DNA of 37,295 nt from Prevotella sp. (GCA_024681705.1 JAILAI010000194.1:1-37295), one strand, 5' to 3'. Shown: positions 13,375-22,598, counted from the first letter of the stretch. Numbers and translations are program-made. Notes: generated from the letters alone by a model not told the origin.

Positions 13375-15414
13375 ATGAATTTCAAACTTACTTCAAAATA
13401 CAAACCAACGGGCGACCAACCAGAAGCCATTGCCCAGCTGACAGAAGGATTGGAGCGTGGCGACAAGGCTCAGGTACTTTTGGGCGTAACGGGCTCGGGC
13501 AAGACGTTTACGGTGGCTAATGTCATAGCCAACATAAACCGCCCGACGCTTATCCTCAGCCACAACAAGACGCTGGCTGCCCAGCTCTACGAGGAGATGA
13601 AGGGATTCTTCCCCGAGAACGCCGTAGAGTATTACGTGAGCTACTACGACTATTATCAGCCCGAGGCCTATCTACCTCAGACGGACACATACATTGAAAA
13701 AGATCTTGCCATCAACGATGAGATTGACAGGTTGCGTTTATCTGCCGTATCGTCATTGTTGTCGGGACGCAGAGACGTTGTGGTTGTGTCATCGGTGTCA
13801 TGCATTTATGGCATGGGGGGACCTACGGCGATGCAAGGTAGCGTCATCACGATTAAGAAAGGTCAGCGACTGGAAAGGAACATGTTCCTTAGAAGGTTGG
13901 TTGACGCACTTTACGTGAGAAACGACATCGAACTGAAACGTGGCAATTTCCGCGTGAAAGGCGACACGGTGGATGTATTTATGGCCTATAGTGACAACAT
14001 TCTGAGAGTGACTTGGTGGGACGATGAAATCGATAACATCGAAGAACTCGACAGTGTTTCCTACCATCGAATGGCGCAATTTGAAGACTATCAGATCTAT
14101 CCCGCCAACCTCTTTGTAACAAGCAAGGAGCAGACGGAGAATGCCATCAGGAACATTCAGGATGACCTTTTGAAGCAAGTCGACTTCTTCAACGAAGTGG
14201 GCGACCCCATCAAGGCGCAACGAATCAAGGAGCGCGTGGAATACGATATGGAGATGATCAAGGAACTGGGGCATTGTTCGGGAATCGAGAACTATTCACG
14301 ATATTTCGACGGACGCAAAGCTGGCGAACGACCCTACTGCCTTTTCGATTTCTTCCCCGAAGACTTCCTGCTGGTTATCGATGAGAGTCACGTCAGCGTT
14401 CCGCAGATTGGAGCGATGTATGGCGGTGACCGAGCCCGTAAGAAGAACCTTGTGGAATACGGATTCCGACTGCCCGCTGCCTTCGACAACCGCCCTCTGA
14501 AATTCGAAGAGTTCAAGGAACTCACCCATCAGGTCATCTATGTCTCAGCTACGCCCGCCGACTACGAACTGGCTGAATCAGAAGGCATCGTTGTGGAACA
14601 GCTGATAAGGCCGACAGGTCTGCTCGATCCAGAAATCGAAGTACGCCCGAGTTTCAACCAGATCGACGACCTTCTGGACGAAATACAAACGCGTAGCGAA
14701 AGAGGCGAACGCGTGCTGGTGACCACGTTGACCAAACGTATGGCCGAAGAATTGACAGAATACTTACAAAACCATGAAGTGAGAGCGAGTTATATTCACA
14801 GCGATGTGGCTACACTCGACCGAGTAAAGATCATGAGTGATCTCCGAGCAGGCGTCTACGACGTATTGGTTGGTGTCAACCTGCTACGTGAAGGTCTCGA
14901 CCTGCCTGAAGTTTCGCTAGTTGCTATCCTCGATGCCGACAAGGAAGGATTCTTGCGTAGTCATCGTTCACTGACGCAGACGGCAGGTCGTGCAGCCAGA
15001 AACGTAAACGGAAAGGTCATCATGTATGCGGATACCATCACCGGAAGCATGCAACAAACCATCGACGAGACGATGCGCAGACGCACAAAGCAGCTACGCT
15101 ACAACGAGGAACACGGAATCACTCCGCAACAAATCGTCAAGGCCATTCGCCAAAGTAGTCTCGCCGCTGGCCAGCGCATAGAGCCGGAGAAGGAGGTTCA
15201 GCAAAAGACCTACGCTCCATATATAGAGCCCGACCCGATGACAATGGCGGCGGATCCCATCACTCGTGCGATGAATAAGGAGCAATTGGAAAAGAGCATT
15301 GAAGACACAACCGAACTGATGAAGCAGGCTGCCAAGAGCTTTGATTACTTGCAAGCTGCTCAGTATCGCGACGAAATCATTCGCCTACAAGACCTGCTCC
15401 AGAAGCAATCGTAG
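13375..15414 (+). CDS. uvrB: Excinuclease ABC subunit B
   Basis: This 679-residue UvrB is the damage-verifying helicase-like subunit of nucleotide excision repair that receives DNA from UvrA and recruits UvrC. It begins FKLTSKYKPTGDQPEAI like all UvrBs. Walker A is GVTGSGKT (37-44). The beta-hairpin region reads YYVSYYDYYQPEAYLPQTD. Motif II is DESH, and the C-terminal helicase lobe contains GVNLLREGLDLPEVSLVAIL and QTAGRAARN. The C-terminal UVR motif (SFDYLQAAQYRDEIIRLQDL) binds UvrC. ATG 13375 matches the family start; the frame is open further upstream to 13273. It is monocistronic, ended by a T-tailed hairpin. Confidence 0.97.
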   Translation: MNFKLTSKYKPTGDQPEAIAQLTEGLERGDKAQVLLGVTGSGKTFTVANVIANINRPTLILSHNKTLAAQLYEEMKGFFPENAVEYYVSYYDYYQPEAYLPQTDTYIEKDLAINDEIDRLRLSAVSSLLSGRRDVVVVSSVSCIYGMGGPTAMQGSVITIKKGQRLERNMFLRRLVDALYVRNDIELKRGNFRVKGDTVDVFMAYSDNILRVTWWDDEIDNIEELDSVSYHRMAQFEDYQIYPANLFVTSKEQTENAIRNIQDDLLKQVDFFNEVGDPIKAQRIKERVEYDMEMIKELGHCSGIENYSRYFDGRKAGERPYCLFDFFPEDFLLVIDESHVSVPQIGAMYGGDRARKKNLVEYGFRLPAAFDNRPLKFEEFKELTHQVIYVSATPADYELAESEGIVVEQLIRPTGLLDPEIEVRPSFNQIDDLLDEIQTRSERGERVLVTTLTKRMAEELTEYLQNHEVRASYIHSDVATLDRVKIMSDLRAGVYDVLVGVNLLREGLDLPEVSLVAILDADKEGFLRSHRSLTQTAGRAARNVNGKVIMYADTITGSMQQTIDETMRRRTKQLRYNEEHGITPQQIVKAIRQSSLAAGQRIEPEKEVQQKTYAPYIEPDPMTMAADPITRAMNKEQLEKSIEDTTELMKQAAKSFDYLQAAQYRDEIIRLQDLLQKQS

Positions 15415-15434
15415 CTCTCATATAAGACAAAACA

Positions 15435-15522
15435 AACGCGCTACAGCGTATCCCCAATGCAATGTCCACATTTTAAAACAACATTGCAACAATTACGGGA
15501 ACACGCTGTAGCGCGTTTTTTT
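15435..15522. terminator. Long two-tier terminator between uvrB and the acyl-CoA ligase gene
   Basis: AACGCGCTACAGCGT (15435-15449) and ACGCTGTAGCGCGTT (15503-15517) form a perfect 15-bp stem, followed on the plus strand by more Ts. The 53-nt loop holds a second perfect stem, TGCAATGT/ACATTGCA (15458-15465/15481-15488). It lies between convergent gene ends and probably serves both, more strongly uvrB. Confidence 0.85.
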
Positions 15523-15540
15523 GCTATTATTATCGAGTCC

Positions 15541-17202
15541 TTATTGGTAAAGGAATCGTTTGATACTCTTCTTCGGTGTCTTGGCGAACTCCTCCTCATG
15601 CAGACGCACGGCGGTAATCTTACTATACGAAGGCAACGCCTGATTGATCTCCACTCGGTTCTGCTCCATGATATTCTCCAAATCGCTATTGCTAAGTCCC
15701 AAATTACGGGCTTCGTCATAGTCAGGATGAATCAGGGCAACGAGCTTATCCTCCTTCTGAATGACAATGCTTTCGTTGACCAACGTCATAGAGTTCAACC
15801 GATCTTCTATCTCCTCTGGATAGATATTCTGTCCGTTGGCACTGAGCAACATATTCTTCGAACGTCCCTTGATGAAGACATTTCCCTCACTATCCATCGT
15901 ACCCAGGTCGCCTGTATGATACCATCCGTCGTTGTCGAGTGTCTGACGAGTTGCTTCCTCGTTCTTGTAGTAACCAAGCATCACATTCAAACCTTTGGCA
16001 AGAATCTCTCCAGGAACATTCTCGGGATCACGGCTATTGATTTTCACTTCCATGTGGAGAGCGGCCTTACCGCATGATCCTGGCACGAAGTGCTTGTAGT
16101 CCTCATAGCAGATAATCGGTGCACACTCGGTTGCACCATAACCAACGGTGTAGGGGAACTCGATGCGGTGCATAAACTGTTCCACCTCCTGATTGAATGC
16201 TGCCCCACCGATGATGACCTCGTAGAAATTACCTCCGAATGCCGACACCACCTGTTCGCAGATGCGCTCACGCACCTTCTTATTGATGACGGGCATACCG
16301 AGAAGCAGACGAATACGATTGTTCTGTATCTTGGGGAACACCTTCTTGCGAATAATCTTCTCGATGACAAGCGGCACAGCAATGATGATGGCCGGACGAA
16401 CGTCGGCAAAGGCTTGTGCAATAATAGCCGGTGAGGGAACACGTGTCAGATAGAACACATGACATCCGTGCAAGAACTCGAAGATGAATTCAAAGGCCAT
16501 TCCATACATGTGGGCCATGGGAAGAATACTCAGCGTATTGTTTCCACGCTTGATAGTCTTTCCGAGCACGTCTTCGGCGAAGTCGTAGTTGCTCCACAAT
16601 GCACGATAAGGAATCATCACGCCTTTCGAAAAACCTGTTGTTCCGCTGGTGTAGTTGAGCAGGGCCATCTCGTTGGGACTCTCCTCATGATAGTAACTGA
16701 CATGCTCCTTGCGGAAATACTTGGGGAACTTCTTTCCGAACATCTCATTAAGATGCTCTCGCGCATACGTCAGTTTGTCGGTACGCGAAATAATCAGGCT
16801 ATAGTCAGGTATGTAGATAATACCCTCGAGCAGTGGCATCTTCGTGGCATCAATGGTCGTAGAAACCACGTCGCCCGCAAAGAGTAGCTTTGCTTCGCTA
16901 TGGTTCACGATGTTGTGCACCTGATCGGGCGTAAACTCATGAAGAATAGGCACGGCCACAGCTCCGTATGTCAGCGTTGCCAGAAATGCAACAGCCCAGT
17001 TGGCACTGTTACGTCCGCAAAGGGCAATCTTGTCGCCTTTCACAACACCGCTGTTCTCGAACATGATATGAAGTTTCTCTATCTTTCGCGCAACGTCATG
17101 AAATTGCAATGTTGCACCTTTGTAATCGGTCAGCGCATCGAGATCCCAGTTGTCAACAATGCTCTTCTGGATGATTGCGTTAAAACTTGGTATTTCTTTC
17201 AT
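15541..17202 (-). CDS. AMP-binding acyl-CoA synthetase (long-chain fatty acid-CoA ligase-like), downstream paralogue
   Basis: This 553-residue ANL-superfamily enzyme adenylates a carboxylic acid, then transfers it to CoA or another thiol. The ATP-binding loop is YTSGTTGFSKGVM near residue 185. The A5-type motif is VGYGATECAP, A7 is GWYHTGDLG, and the C-terminal lysine lies in KKSIKRFLYQ. No thiolation domain is fused. ATG 17202 gives the same N-terminus (MKEIPSFNAI) as the paralogue at 17247-18905. A longer frame to 17238 has no such support. The two proteins are very similar along their whole length and are separated by 44 nt, so this is a tandem gene duplication in one operon. The substrate (fatty acid is likely) is not visible. 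Confidence 0.9.
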   Translation of the reverse strand: MKEIPSFNAIIQKSIVDNWDLDALTDYKGATLQFHDVARKIEKLHIMFENSGVVKGDKIALCGRNSANWAVAFLATLTYGAVAVPILHEFTPDQVHNIVNHSEAKLLFAGDVVSTTIDATKMPLLEGIIYIPDYSLIISRTDKLTYAREHLNEMFGKKFPKYFRKEHVSYYHEESPNEMALLNYTSGTTGFSKGVMIPYRALWSNYDFAEDVLGKTIKRGNNTLSILPMAHMYGMAFEFIFEFLHGCHVFYLTRVPSPAIIAQAFADVRPAIIIAVPLVIEKIIRKKVFPKIQNNRIRLLLGMPVINKKVRERICEQVVSAFGGNFYEVIIGGAAFNQEVEQFMHRIEFPYTVGYGATECAPIICYEDYKHFVPGSCGKAALHMEVKINSRDPENVPGEILAKGLNVMLGYYKNEEATRQTLDNDGWYHTGDLGTMDSEGNVFIKGRSKNMLLSANGQNIYPEEIEDRLNSMTLVNESIVIQKEDKLVALIHPDYDEARNLGLSNSDLENIMEQNRVEINQALPSYSKITAVRLHEEEFAKTPKKSIKRFLYQ

Positions 17203-17246
17203 GGCTTGTTTTTTTATGTTTGACAAACAATGAACCATCGAGGTCC

Positions 17247-18905
17247 TTATTTGTATAAATATCGCTTAATGCTTTTCTTTGGTGTCTTGGCGAATTCCTC
17301 CACATGAATCTCAATGGCCGAGATCTTGCTGTAGGCAGGCAGACCTGCATTCAGTTCCTGCCGGTTATTCTCCATCACTTCCTGAAGGTCTTGATTGGTA
17401 AATGCCATCTCCCCTGCTCCATCGTAGTCGGGATGTACGAGCGCCACCAACCTATTGTCACGTTGGACGATCAGGCTTTCTGAAACCATTGCCATCGAAT
17501 TCAGTTTGTCTTCTATCTCCTCGGGATAGATGTTCTGGCCATTGGCTCCAAGCAGCATGTTCTTCTTACGTCCCTTTATGAACACGTGTCCGTCTTCACT
17601 CATCACGCCAAGGTCTCCCGTATGATACCAACCTTCTTCGTCGATGGCCTCACGCGTAGCTTCTTCATTCTTGTAGTATCCCTGCATGACGTTCAGACCG
17701 CGTGTCACAATCTCACCGAGGTCACCACTCTGCTTGGCGCCACTTATCTTTACCTCCATGTGGGTTACTGGCGTTCCGCAAGAACCAGGCACGAAATCGT
17801 GATAATCGCTGAACGTGATGAGCGGTGCACACTCGGTAGTTCCATAGCCAACGGTGATGGGGAACTCGATGGTCTTAAGGAACGACTCCACCTCTTGGTT
17901 AAGTGCTGCTCCACCCACGATAACCTCATAGGCCAGACCTCCGAAGGCCTTATACACTTCTTCGCATATTTTCCGCTTCACCTTCTTACTGACTACAGGC
18001 ATCTGCATGAGCAAACGCACGGCATTGTTTTGTATCTTGGGGAACACCTTCTTGCGGATAATCTTCTCGATGACCAATGGCACCGATATAATGATGGCCG
18101 GACGAACCTCAGCAAAAGCCTCAGCAATGATGGCCGGCGACGGCAATCGGGTGAGGAAGAACAAATGGCATCCCTGACAAAAACCGAAGATAAACTCAAT
18201 GGCCATTCCATACATGTGGGCCATGGGCAGAATGCTCAGCATATTGCTTCCCGAAGGAACATGATCGCCCAGCATCGCCATACAGAAATCAAGGTTGCCC
18301 CACAACGCCCTATAAGGCAGCATGACGCCCTTCGAAAAACCCGTCGTGCCACTCGTATAGTTGATAAGAGCCAATTCCTCGGCAGAATCCTTGTAGTAGC
18401 AGACATGCTCTTTGCGGAAATACTTGGGGAACTTTGAGCCGAACATCGCATTCAGATGTTCGCGGGCATAGGTGAGTTGCTCTGAGCGAGAGAGGTGGAG
18501 TGAATAGTCGGGAACATTGATGATACCTTCCAAATGGGGCATCTGATCGCAATCAATACAAGTAGCTACAACATCGCCAACGAACAAGAGCTTTGCCTCA
18601 CTATGGTTCACGATATTGTGAATCTGTTCGGCATTGAACTCATGAAGCACTGGTACCGCAACGGCACCATAGGTCAACGTTGCCAAGAATGCAACGGCCC
18701 AATTCGCGCTATTACGCCCGCACAGGGCTATTTTGTCGCCTTTGCTGACACCACCATTCTCGAACAGGATGTGAAGCTTCTCAATTTTCCGAGCAACATC
18801 CTTGTACTGAAGGGTTGTTCCCCGGTAGTCGGTAAGCGCATCTTGATCCCAGTTCTTGACAATTGAAGTTTCTATATATGAATTGAAACTCGGGATTTGT
18901 TTCAT
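17247..18905 (-). CDS. AMP-binding acyl-CoA synthetase (long-chain fatty acid-CoA ligase-like), upstream paralogue
   Basis: This 552-residue enzyme has the same domain order as its downstream neighbour. The ATP loop is YTSGTTGFSKGVM (183-195), the A5-type motif is VGYGTTECAP, A7 is GWYHTGDLG, and the catalytic lysine lies in KKSIKRYLYK at the C-terminus. It is the first gene of the pair, behind the promoter at 18929-18960. Long stretches are identical to the paralogue (GDKIALCGRNSANWAVAFLA). Differences cluster in the middle lobe that forms the acyl pocket, including the segment after the ATP loop and the region around CIDCDQMPHLEGI. This would allow different acyl preferences. That reading is inference. 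Confidence 0.9.
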   Translation of the reverse strand: MKQIPSFNSYIETSIVKNWDQDALTDYRGTTLQYKDVARKIEKLHILFENGGVSKGDKIALCGRNSANWAVAFLATLTYGAVAVPVLHEFNAEQIHNIVNHSEAKLLFVGDVVATCIDCDQMPHLEGIINVPDYSLHLSRSEQLTYAREHLNAMFGSKFPKYFRKEHVCYYKDSAEELALINYTSGTTGFSKGVMLPYRALWGNLDFCMAMLGDHVPSGSNMLSILPMAHMYGMAIEFIFGFCQGCHLFFLTRLPSPAIIAEAFAEVRPAIIISVPLVIEKIIRKKVFPKIQNNAVRLLMQMPVVSKKVKRKICEEVYKAFGGLAYEVIVGGAALNQEVESFLKTIEFPITVGYGTTECAPLITFSDYHDFVPGSCGTPVTHMEVKISGAKQSGDLGEIVTRGLNVMQGYYKNEEATREAIDEEGWYHTGDLGVMSEDGHVFIKGRKKNMLLGANGQNIYPEEIEDKLNSMAMVSESLIVQRDNRLVALVHPDYDGAGEMAFTNQDLQEVMENNRQELNAGLPAYSKISAIEIHVEEFAKTPKKSIKRYLYK

Positions 18906-18928
18906 TGCACAAATTTCAAATTATTGTG

Positions 18929-18960
18929 CAAAGGTAACATCTTATTTGCACATTCACAAA
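18929..18960 (-). promoter_or_regulatory. Bacteroidetes promoter for the acyl-CoA ligase pair
   Basis: On the minus strand TTTG (plus 18957-18960) is followed after exactly 20 nt by TACCTTTG (plus 18929-18936). The ATG at 18905 is 24 nt further on. Confidence 0.78.
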
Positions 18961-19096
18961 AATTTTGTGCAGTATTTTCTTCTTTTCACACAAAAAATAC
19001 ACATTACAACATACAATACCGAAAAAGGGAACAAAAAAATGGGCAGAAGGATAAAGGAGAACCACATGTGACGACGTGCTATTTCTGACGCCAGAA
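18961..19096. other. Intergenic stretch without recognisable content
   Basis: This stretch is AT-rich, non-coding and upstream of the ligase promoter. Together with 19117-19310 inside repeat copy B, it makes up the part of the 1,060-bp gap 18906-19965 in which I see no gene, RNA or clear motif. Short open frames here have no start context or codon bias. Confidence 0.5.
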
Positions 19097-19555
19097 GAAC
19101 GCGAGTTCGACGAAAATGAGTGTAGATTACTTCTCTATTTGCGAGGAAATTCGCCACTTTAGACATTCAAAAGCAACAATATCGCACATTGAAAGCGACG
19201 TTTTTACTCATGCAAAGCAACGCTTTAGATCATAGAAAACGGTGCCATTGAGTCTTGAAAGGCATACTTTATATGGATAAGAAAATAGAATATTCCACTC
19301 TATTTCTATAATTTCAATTAAGACCTACCAACCTACCATCACACCCCTCAAACGCCCATCTACAAAGGGTTTGAGGCATGGTAGGTCTTTCGCCAACACC
19401 TACCATACACCTACCATAGACCTACCATGAATCTACTATAGACGTCTGCACTTTATTCATATGCGTTAGCGAGTTGTTATGGTTGTTTTGTTAGGTCTTT
19501 CCGAGAAAAAGGCTTATTCCATGATGGATTCGTCGAACTCACGTTACGAAGATTA
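19097..19555. repeat. Nested palindromic GGTAGGT repeat, copy B (expanded)
   Basis: The left outer arm GCGAGTTCGACGAAAA is at 19101-19116. The right outer arm is TTCGTCGAACTCACGTTACG (19529-19548). Inner left arm GACCTACCAACCTACCAT lies at 19322-19339; the inner right arm is decayed (TGGTTGTTTTGTTAGGTCT near 19480). The core has one forward 11-mer (19378-19388) and three reversed 11-mers (19397-19429). About 200 bp of unrelated sequence separates the left outer arm from the core. Confidence 0.68.
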
Positions 19556-19593
19556 AGATAGGATCTAAAACTTCTTTCACTACATTTGCGTTT

Positions 19594-19814
19594 AACATCT
19601 ACCAACCTACCATTATCACTCGCAAACCCCAACGGCAAAAGGCTTGAACGATGGTAGGTCTATGGTAGGTGTATGGTAGGTGTTAGAAAAAGACCTACCA
19701 TCGTGGATTCCCTTTATTTATAGGGGTTTGAGGGGTATCATGGTAGGTCGGTAGGTCTTTTTCAGAAAAGACTTATTTTATATTGTTTTCGTTGAACTCA
19801 CGTTAGAAGATTAA
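19594..19814. repeat. Nested palindromic GGTAGGT repeat, copy C (reverse orientation)
   Basis: Inner arms are CATCTACCAACCTACCAT (19596-19613) and ATGGTAGGTCGGTAGGT (19740-19756). The right outer arm GAACTCACGTTAGAAGATTA is at 19795-19814. No separate left outer arm is seen; the right arm of copy B ends 40 bp before. The core has three forward 11-mers (19650-19682) and one reversed (19691-19701). The whole copy matches copy A only when reverse complemented. Confidence 0.75.
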
Positions 19815-19848
19815 CGGCTTTTCTGAAAGAAACTTGAAAAGGGCACAA

Positions 19849-19910
19849 AAAAAATCTAGAAAAAATTTACCCAAACCGCCAATTTGGATGAATTTTTTCT
19901 AGATTTTTTT
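19849..19910 (-). terminator. TCTAGA hairpin, likely bidirectional terminator, copy 2
   Basis: AAAAAATCTAGAAAAAA (19849-19865) faces its exact reverse complement (19893-19909) across a 27-nt loop, and one more A/T pair extends it. It lies 56 nt past the stop of the LolC/E-like gene (minus). The arms are identical to those at 4148-4208. Confidence 0.7.
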
Positions 19911-19965
19911 GTTCGATATTGTCGATATTGAATACCGCCTTTGGTGAGTTGCCTCATCCAAAACG

Positions 19966-21240
19966 CTATTCGTACCGCATCGACTTGGCTGGATGGATGT
20001 GCGAGACGAGATGACTAGGGGCAATCAACACAAAGACACTCACGATCAGGGTTGCCACATTGATGAGCAAAATGAGTGGGATATTCAACTCAACGGGAAC
20101 GGTACTGACGTAGTAGGTTGCAGGATCGAGACGTACAAGACCAGTATATCGTTGCAACAAAACAATGCCGATGCCCAACACATTTCCAATAAGCATGCCG
20201 CGACCAATAATGAAGACAGCAAACCAAAGGAACGTGTGACGAACGGTTGAATTGCGCGCGCCAAGAGCTTTCAACACACCAATCATATTTGTACGCTCCA
20301 GAATGATAATCAGCAGCCCGCTAATCATCGTGAAACCTGCCACACATACCATCAAGGCAAGAATAATCCAGACGTTCAGATCGAGCAGATCGAGCCAGGA
20401 GAAAATCTGAGGATTGCTTTCACGAATGGTAAGCGACGAATAGGTCTGCCCATAACTGTCAGTAGTGCGGTTGACGTTCCGAATCAGTATGTCTTCCACA
20501 TCGTCCACATGGTTGAAATCGTTTACCGTAAGCTCGGCGCCACTCGTTTGGTCTTCGTTCCAACCATTGAGTTTCTGCGCAGAATAAAGGTCGGTGAAAC
20601 ACATCACCTTATCGAATTGCGTAAGATTGGTCTGATAAATGCCTTCGATGGTATAACGACGCGGACGTACACCTTTTTCGCTGATAAAATAAGCGTATAT
20701 GCGGTCGCCACACTTCACACGTAACTGGTCGGCAATCATCTGCGACATGAGTATCTTCTGCTTGCTCGCCTTATCGCTAAAACGGGGAATAGAACCCGCC
20801 ACCAAGTTTTCGTGAAGGAATGTGGTGTCATATTCTTCGGCAACACCTTTGAACATAACTCCCAGGAAATCGGAGTCGGTCTTGAGGATTCCCTGCTTCA
20901 TCGCAAAGCGTTGCACATGTTTCACGCCCTCAATGCTTGAAAGATAACGGCGCATGCTATCGCCCATCTCGATAGGTTGCGGATCGTTGGTCTGCACGGC
21001 CAGGAACTCACCGACAGTGATGTGGCTACCGAAACCAATAACCTTGTCGCGAATCGTATGCTTGAATCCCAAGACCACACATACAGAAACAATCATAACG
21101 GCCAAACCTATTGCCACACCCAATGTAGCAATGCGAATGGCAGGCCTGCTTACCTGGCGGTTCTGCTTTGTATCTGATGAGCCATCGCCAACACTTTTAT
21201 CGTTATAGATGCGACGGGCAATGAAAAGGGGAAAATTCAT
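19966..21240 (-). CDS. ABC transporter permease of the LolC/LolE (FtsX-like) type
   Basis: This 424-residue protein has the lipoprotein-releasing permease plan. The N-terminal FPLFIARRIYNDKS motif is followed by a first membrane helix (AIRIATLGVAIGLAVMIVSV), then a periplasmic domain of about 240 residues. Three membrane helices make up the FtsX core: LNVWIILALMVCVAGFTMIS with the cytoplasmic loop ERTNMIGVLKALGARNSTVR, then one around residue 345 and one near 395. LolCDE extracts lipoproteins from the inner membrane for delivery outward. No ATPase gene (LolD) adjoins it. ATG 21240 gives the typical start; a GTG 12 nt upstream is less likely. Terminated by the 19849-19910 hairpin. Confidence 0.88.
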   Translation of the reverse strand: MNFPLFIARRIYNDKSVGDGSSDTKQNRQVSRPAIRIATLGVAIGLAVMIVSVCVVLGFKHTIRDKVIGFGSHITVGEFLAVQTNDPQPIEMGDSMRRYLSSIEGVKHVQRFAMKQGILKTDSDFLGVMFKGVAEEYDTTFLHENLVAGSIPRFSDKASKQKILMSQMIADQLRVKCGDRIYAYFISEKGVRPRRYTIEGIYQTNLTQFDKVMCFTDLYSAQKLNGWNEDQTSGAELTVNDFNHVDDVEDILIRNVNRTTDSYGQTYSSLTIRESNPQIFSWLDLLDLNVWIILALMVCVAGFTMISGLLIIILERTNMIGVLKALGARNSTVRHTFLWFAVFIIGRGMLIGNVLGIGIVLLQRYTGLVRLDPATYYVSTVPVELNIPLILLINVATLIVSVFVLIAPSHLVSHIHPAKSMRYE

Positions 21241-21324
21241 GTTTTGTGGCACTAGGCGCCTAAATGAGATATTTCGTTTTTGAAAAAGAATGGAGAGAGG
21301 ACTTTGATTCCTCTTTCAATCACT

Positions 21325-22527
21325 TTATTCGTTCACTCTTCCGGGATAGGCCTCTAGAGCTTTCTTCAGAACAACAAGCGCTCTTTCGAGATCGTCTTTC
21401 TTCAGAACGTATGCTATACGTACCTGATTGATACCTGCACCCGGTGTGGTGTAGAAGCCCGAAGCAGGTGCCATCATCACGGTTTCGCCCTCGTAGGAGA
21501 ACTCTTCGAGACACCAGCGGCAGAAGCGTTCGCTATCGTCGACTGGCAACTTGGCCACCGTGTAGAAAGCTCCCATTGGGATGGGCGAATAGACGCCAGG
21601 GATGCGGTTCAATCCATCGATGAGACACTTACGGCGCTCCACATATTCGTCGTACACATCGCGCATGTACTCCTCTGGTGTGTCAAGCGATGCCTCAGCC
21701 ACAATCTGTCCAATGAGGGGCGGAGAAAGGCGGGCCTGACAGAACTTCATGACGGCACGACGTATCTCAGCATTCTTCGTGATGAGTGCACCGATGCGGA
21801 TACCACACTCGCTATAGCGTTTCGAAACAGAATCGATGAGTACGACGTTCTGCTCAATGCCTTCCAAGTGGCAAGCCGAAATGTAAGGCGAGCCGGTATA
21901 GATATACTCGCGATACACCTCATCAGAGAAGAGATAAAGATCGTATTTCTTGACGAGGTCGCGTATCTGGTTCATCTCACGCCGAGTATAGAGGTAACCT
22001 GTCGGATTATTGGGGTTACATATAAGTATCGCGCGTGTGCGTTCATTTATTAATTCCTCGAACTTCTCCACTTTTGGAAGGGAGAATCCCTCCTCAATAG
22101 TGGTAGCGATTGTACGGATGCGAGCGCCCGCCGAGATAGCAAACGCCATATAGTTGGCGTAGGCAGGCTCGGGAACGATGATTTCATCGCCTGGATTGAG
22201 GCACGACATGAATGCGAAAAGCACAGCCTCACTACCGCCACAAGTGATGATGATGTCGTCGGGAGTTACGCTGATATCGTATTTCGCGTAATAGCTGACA
22301 AGCTTCTCGCGATAGCTCAGATAGCCCTGCGAGGGTGAATACTCCAGAATATTGCGATCCACCTTCTTGATCGCGTCGAGCGCCACACGAGGTGTGGGCA
22401 GATCGGGCTGACCAATATTGAGGTGATAGACACGCGTTCCGCGCTTCTTGGCAGCGGCGGCCAGGGGTGCAAGTTTCCTAATTGGAGACTCGGGCATTTC
22501 CAAACCACGTTCTGAAATCTTTGGCAT
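21325..22527 (-). CDS. PLP-dependent class I/II aminotransferase (AspC-like)
   Basis: This 400-residue fold-type I aminotransferase makes amino acids by transferring amino groups between an amino acid and a 2-oxo acid through pyridoxal phosphate. Visible features are NIGQPDLPTP near the start, ICNPNNPTG with Asn174, and SDEVYREY with Asp202 and Tyr205. The Schiff-base Lys236 is in DSVSKRYSECGIRIG with Arg244, and the substrate-carboxylate arginine lies in GINQVRIAYV. The active-site SVSKRYSECGIR segment differs from the usual S-F-S-K form of aspartate aminotransferases and may mark a Bacteroidales subgroup. The substrate is undetermined. It lies between the porin and the LolC/E-like gene. Confidence 0.93.
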   Translation of the reverse strand: MPKISERGLEMPESPIRKLAPLAAAAKKRGTRVYHLNIGQPDLPTPRVALDAIKKVDRNILEYSPSQGYLSYREKLVSYYAKYDISVTPDDIIITCGGSEAVLFAFMSCLNPGDEIIVPEPAYANYMAFAISAGARIRTIATTIEEGFSLPKVEKFEELINERTRAILICNPNNPTGYLYTRREMNQIRDLVKKYDLYLFSDEVYREYIYTGSPYISACHLEGIEQNVVLIDSVSKRYSECGIRIGALITKNAEIRRAVMKFCQARLSPPLIGQIVAEASLDTPEEYMRDVYDEYVERRKCLIDGLNRIPGVYSPIPMGAFYTVAKLPVDDSERFCRWCLEEFSYEGETVMMAPASGFYTTPGAGINQVRIAYVLKKDDLERALVVLKKALEAYPGRVNE

Positions 22528-22598
22528 CTTGTCTTATTTCTAATTAACTTATATTCGTTACTATTCTATTCAAAGCTCCGCTAATGCTGTATTGGGCA

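Noticed and set aside
18856..19071. Short open frames upstream of the acyl-CoA ligases
   Set aside because: They overlap the predicted ligase promoter and start codon on the opposite strand and have no codon bias.
19378..19701. CRISPR-like array of short repeats
   Set aside because: The 11-bp units are contiguous, occur at most three in a row, face inverted partners and have no spacers. No cas genes are near.
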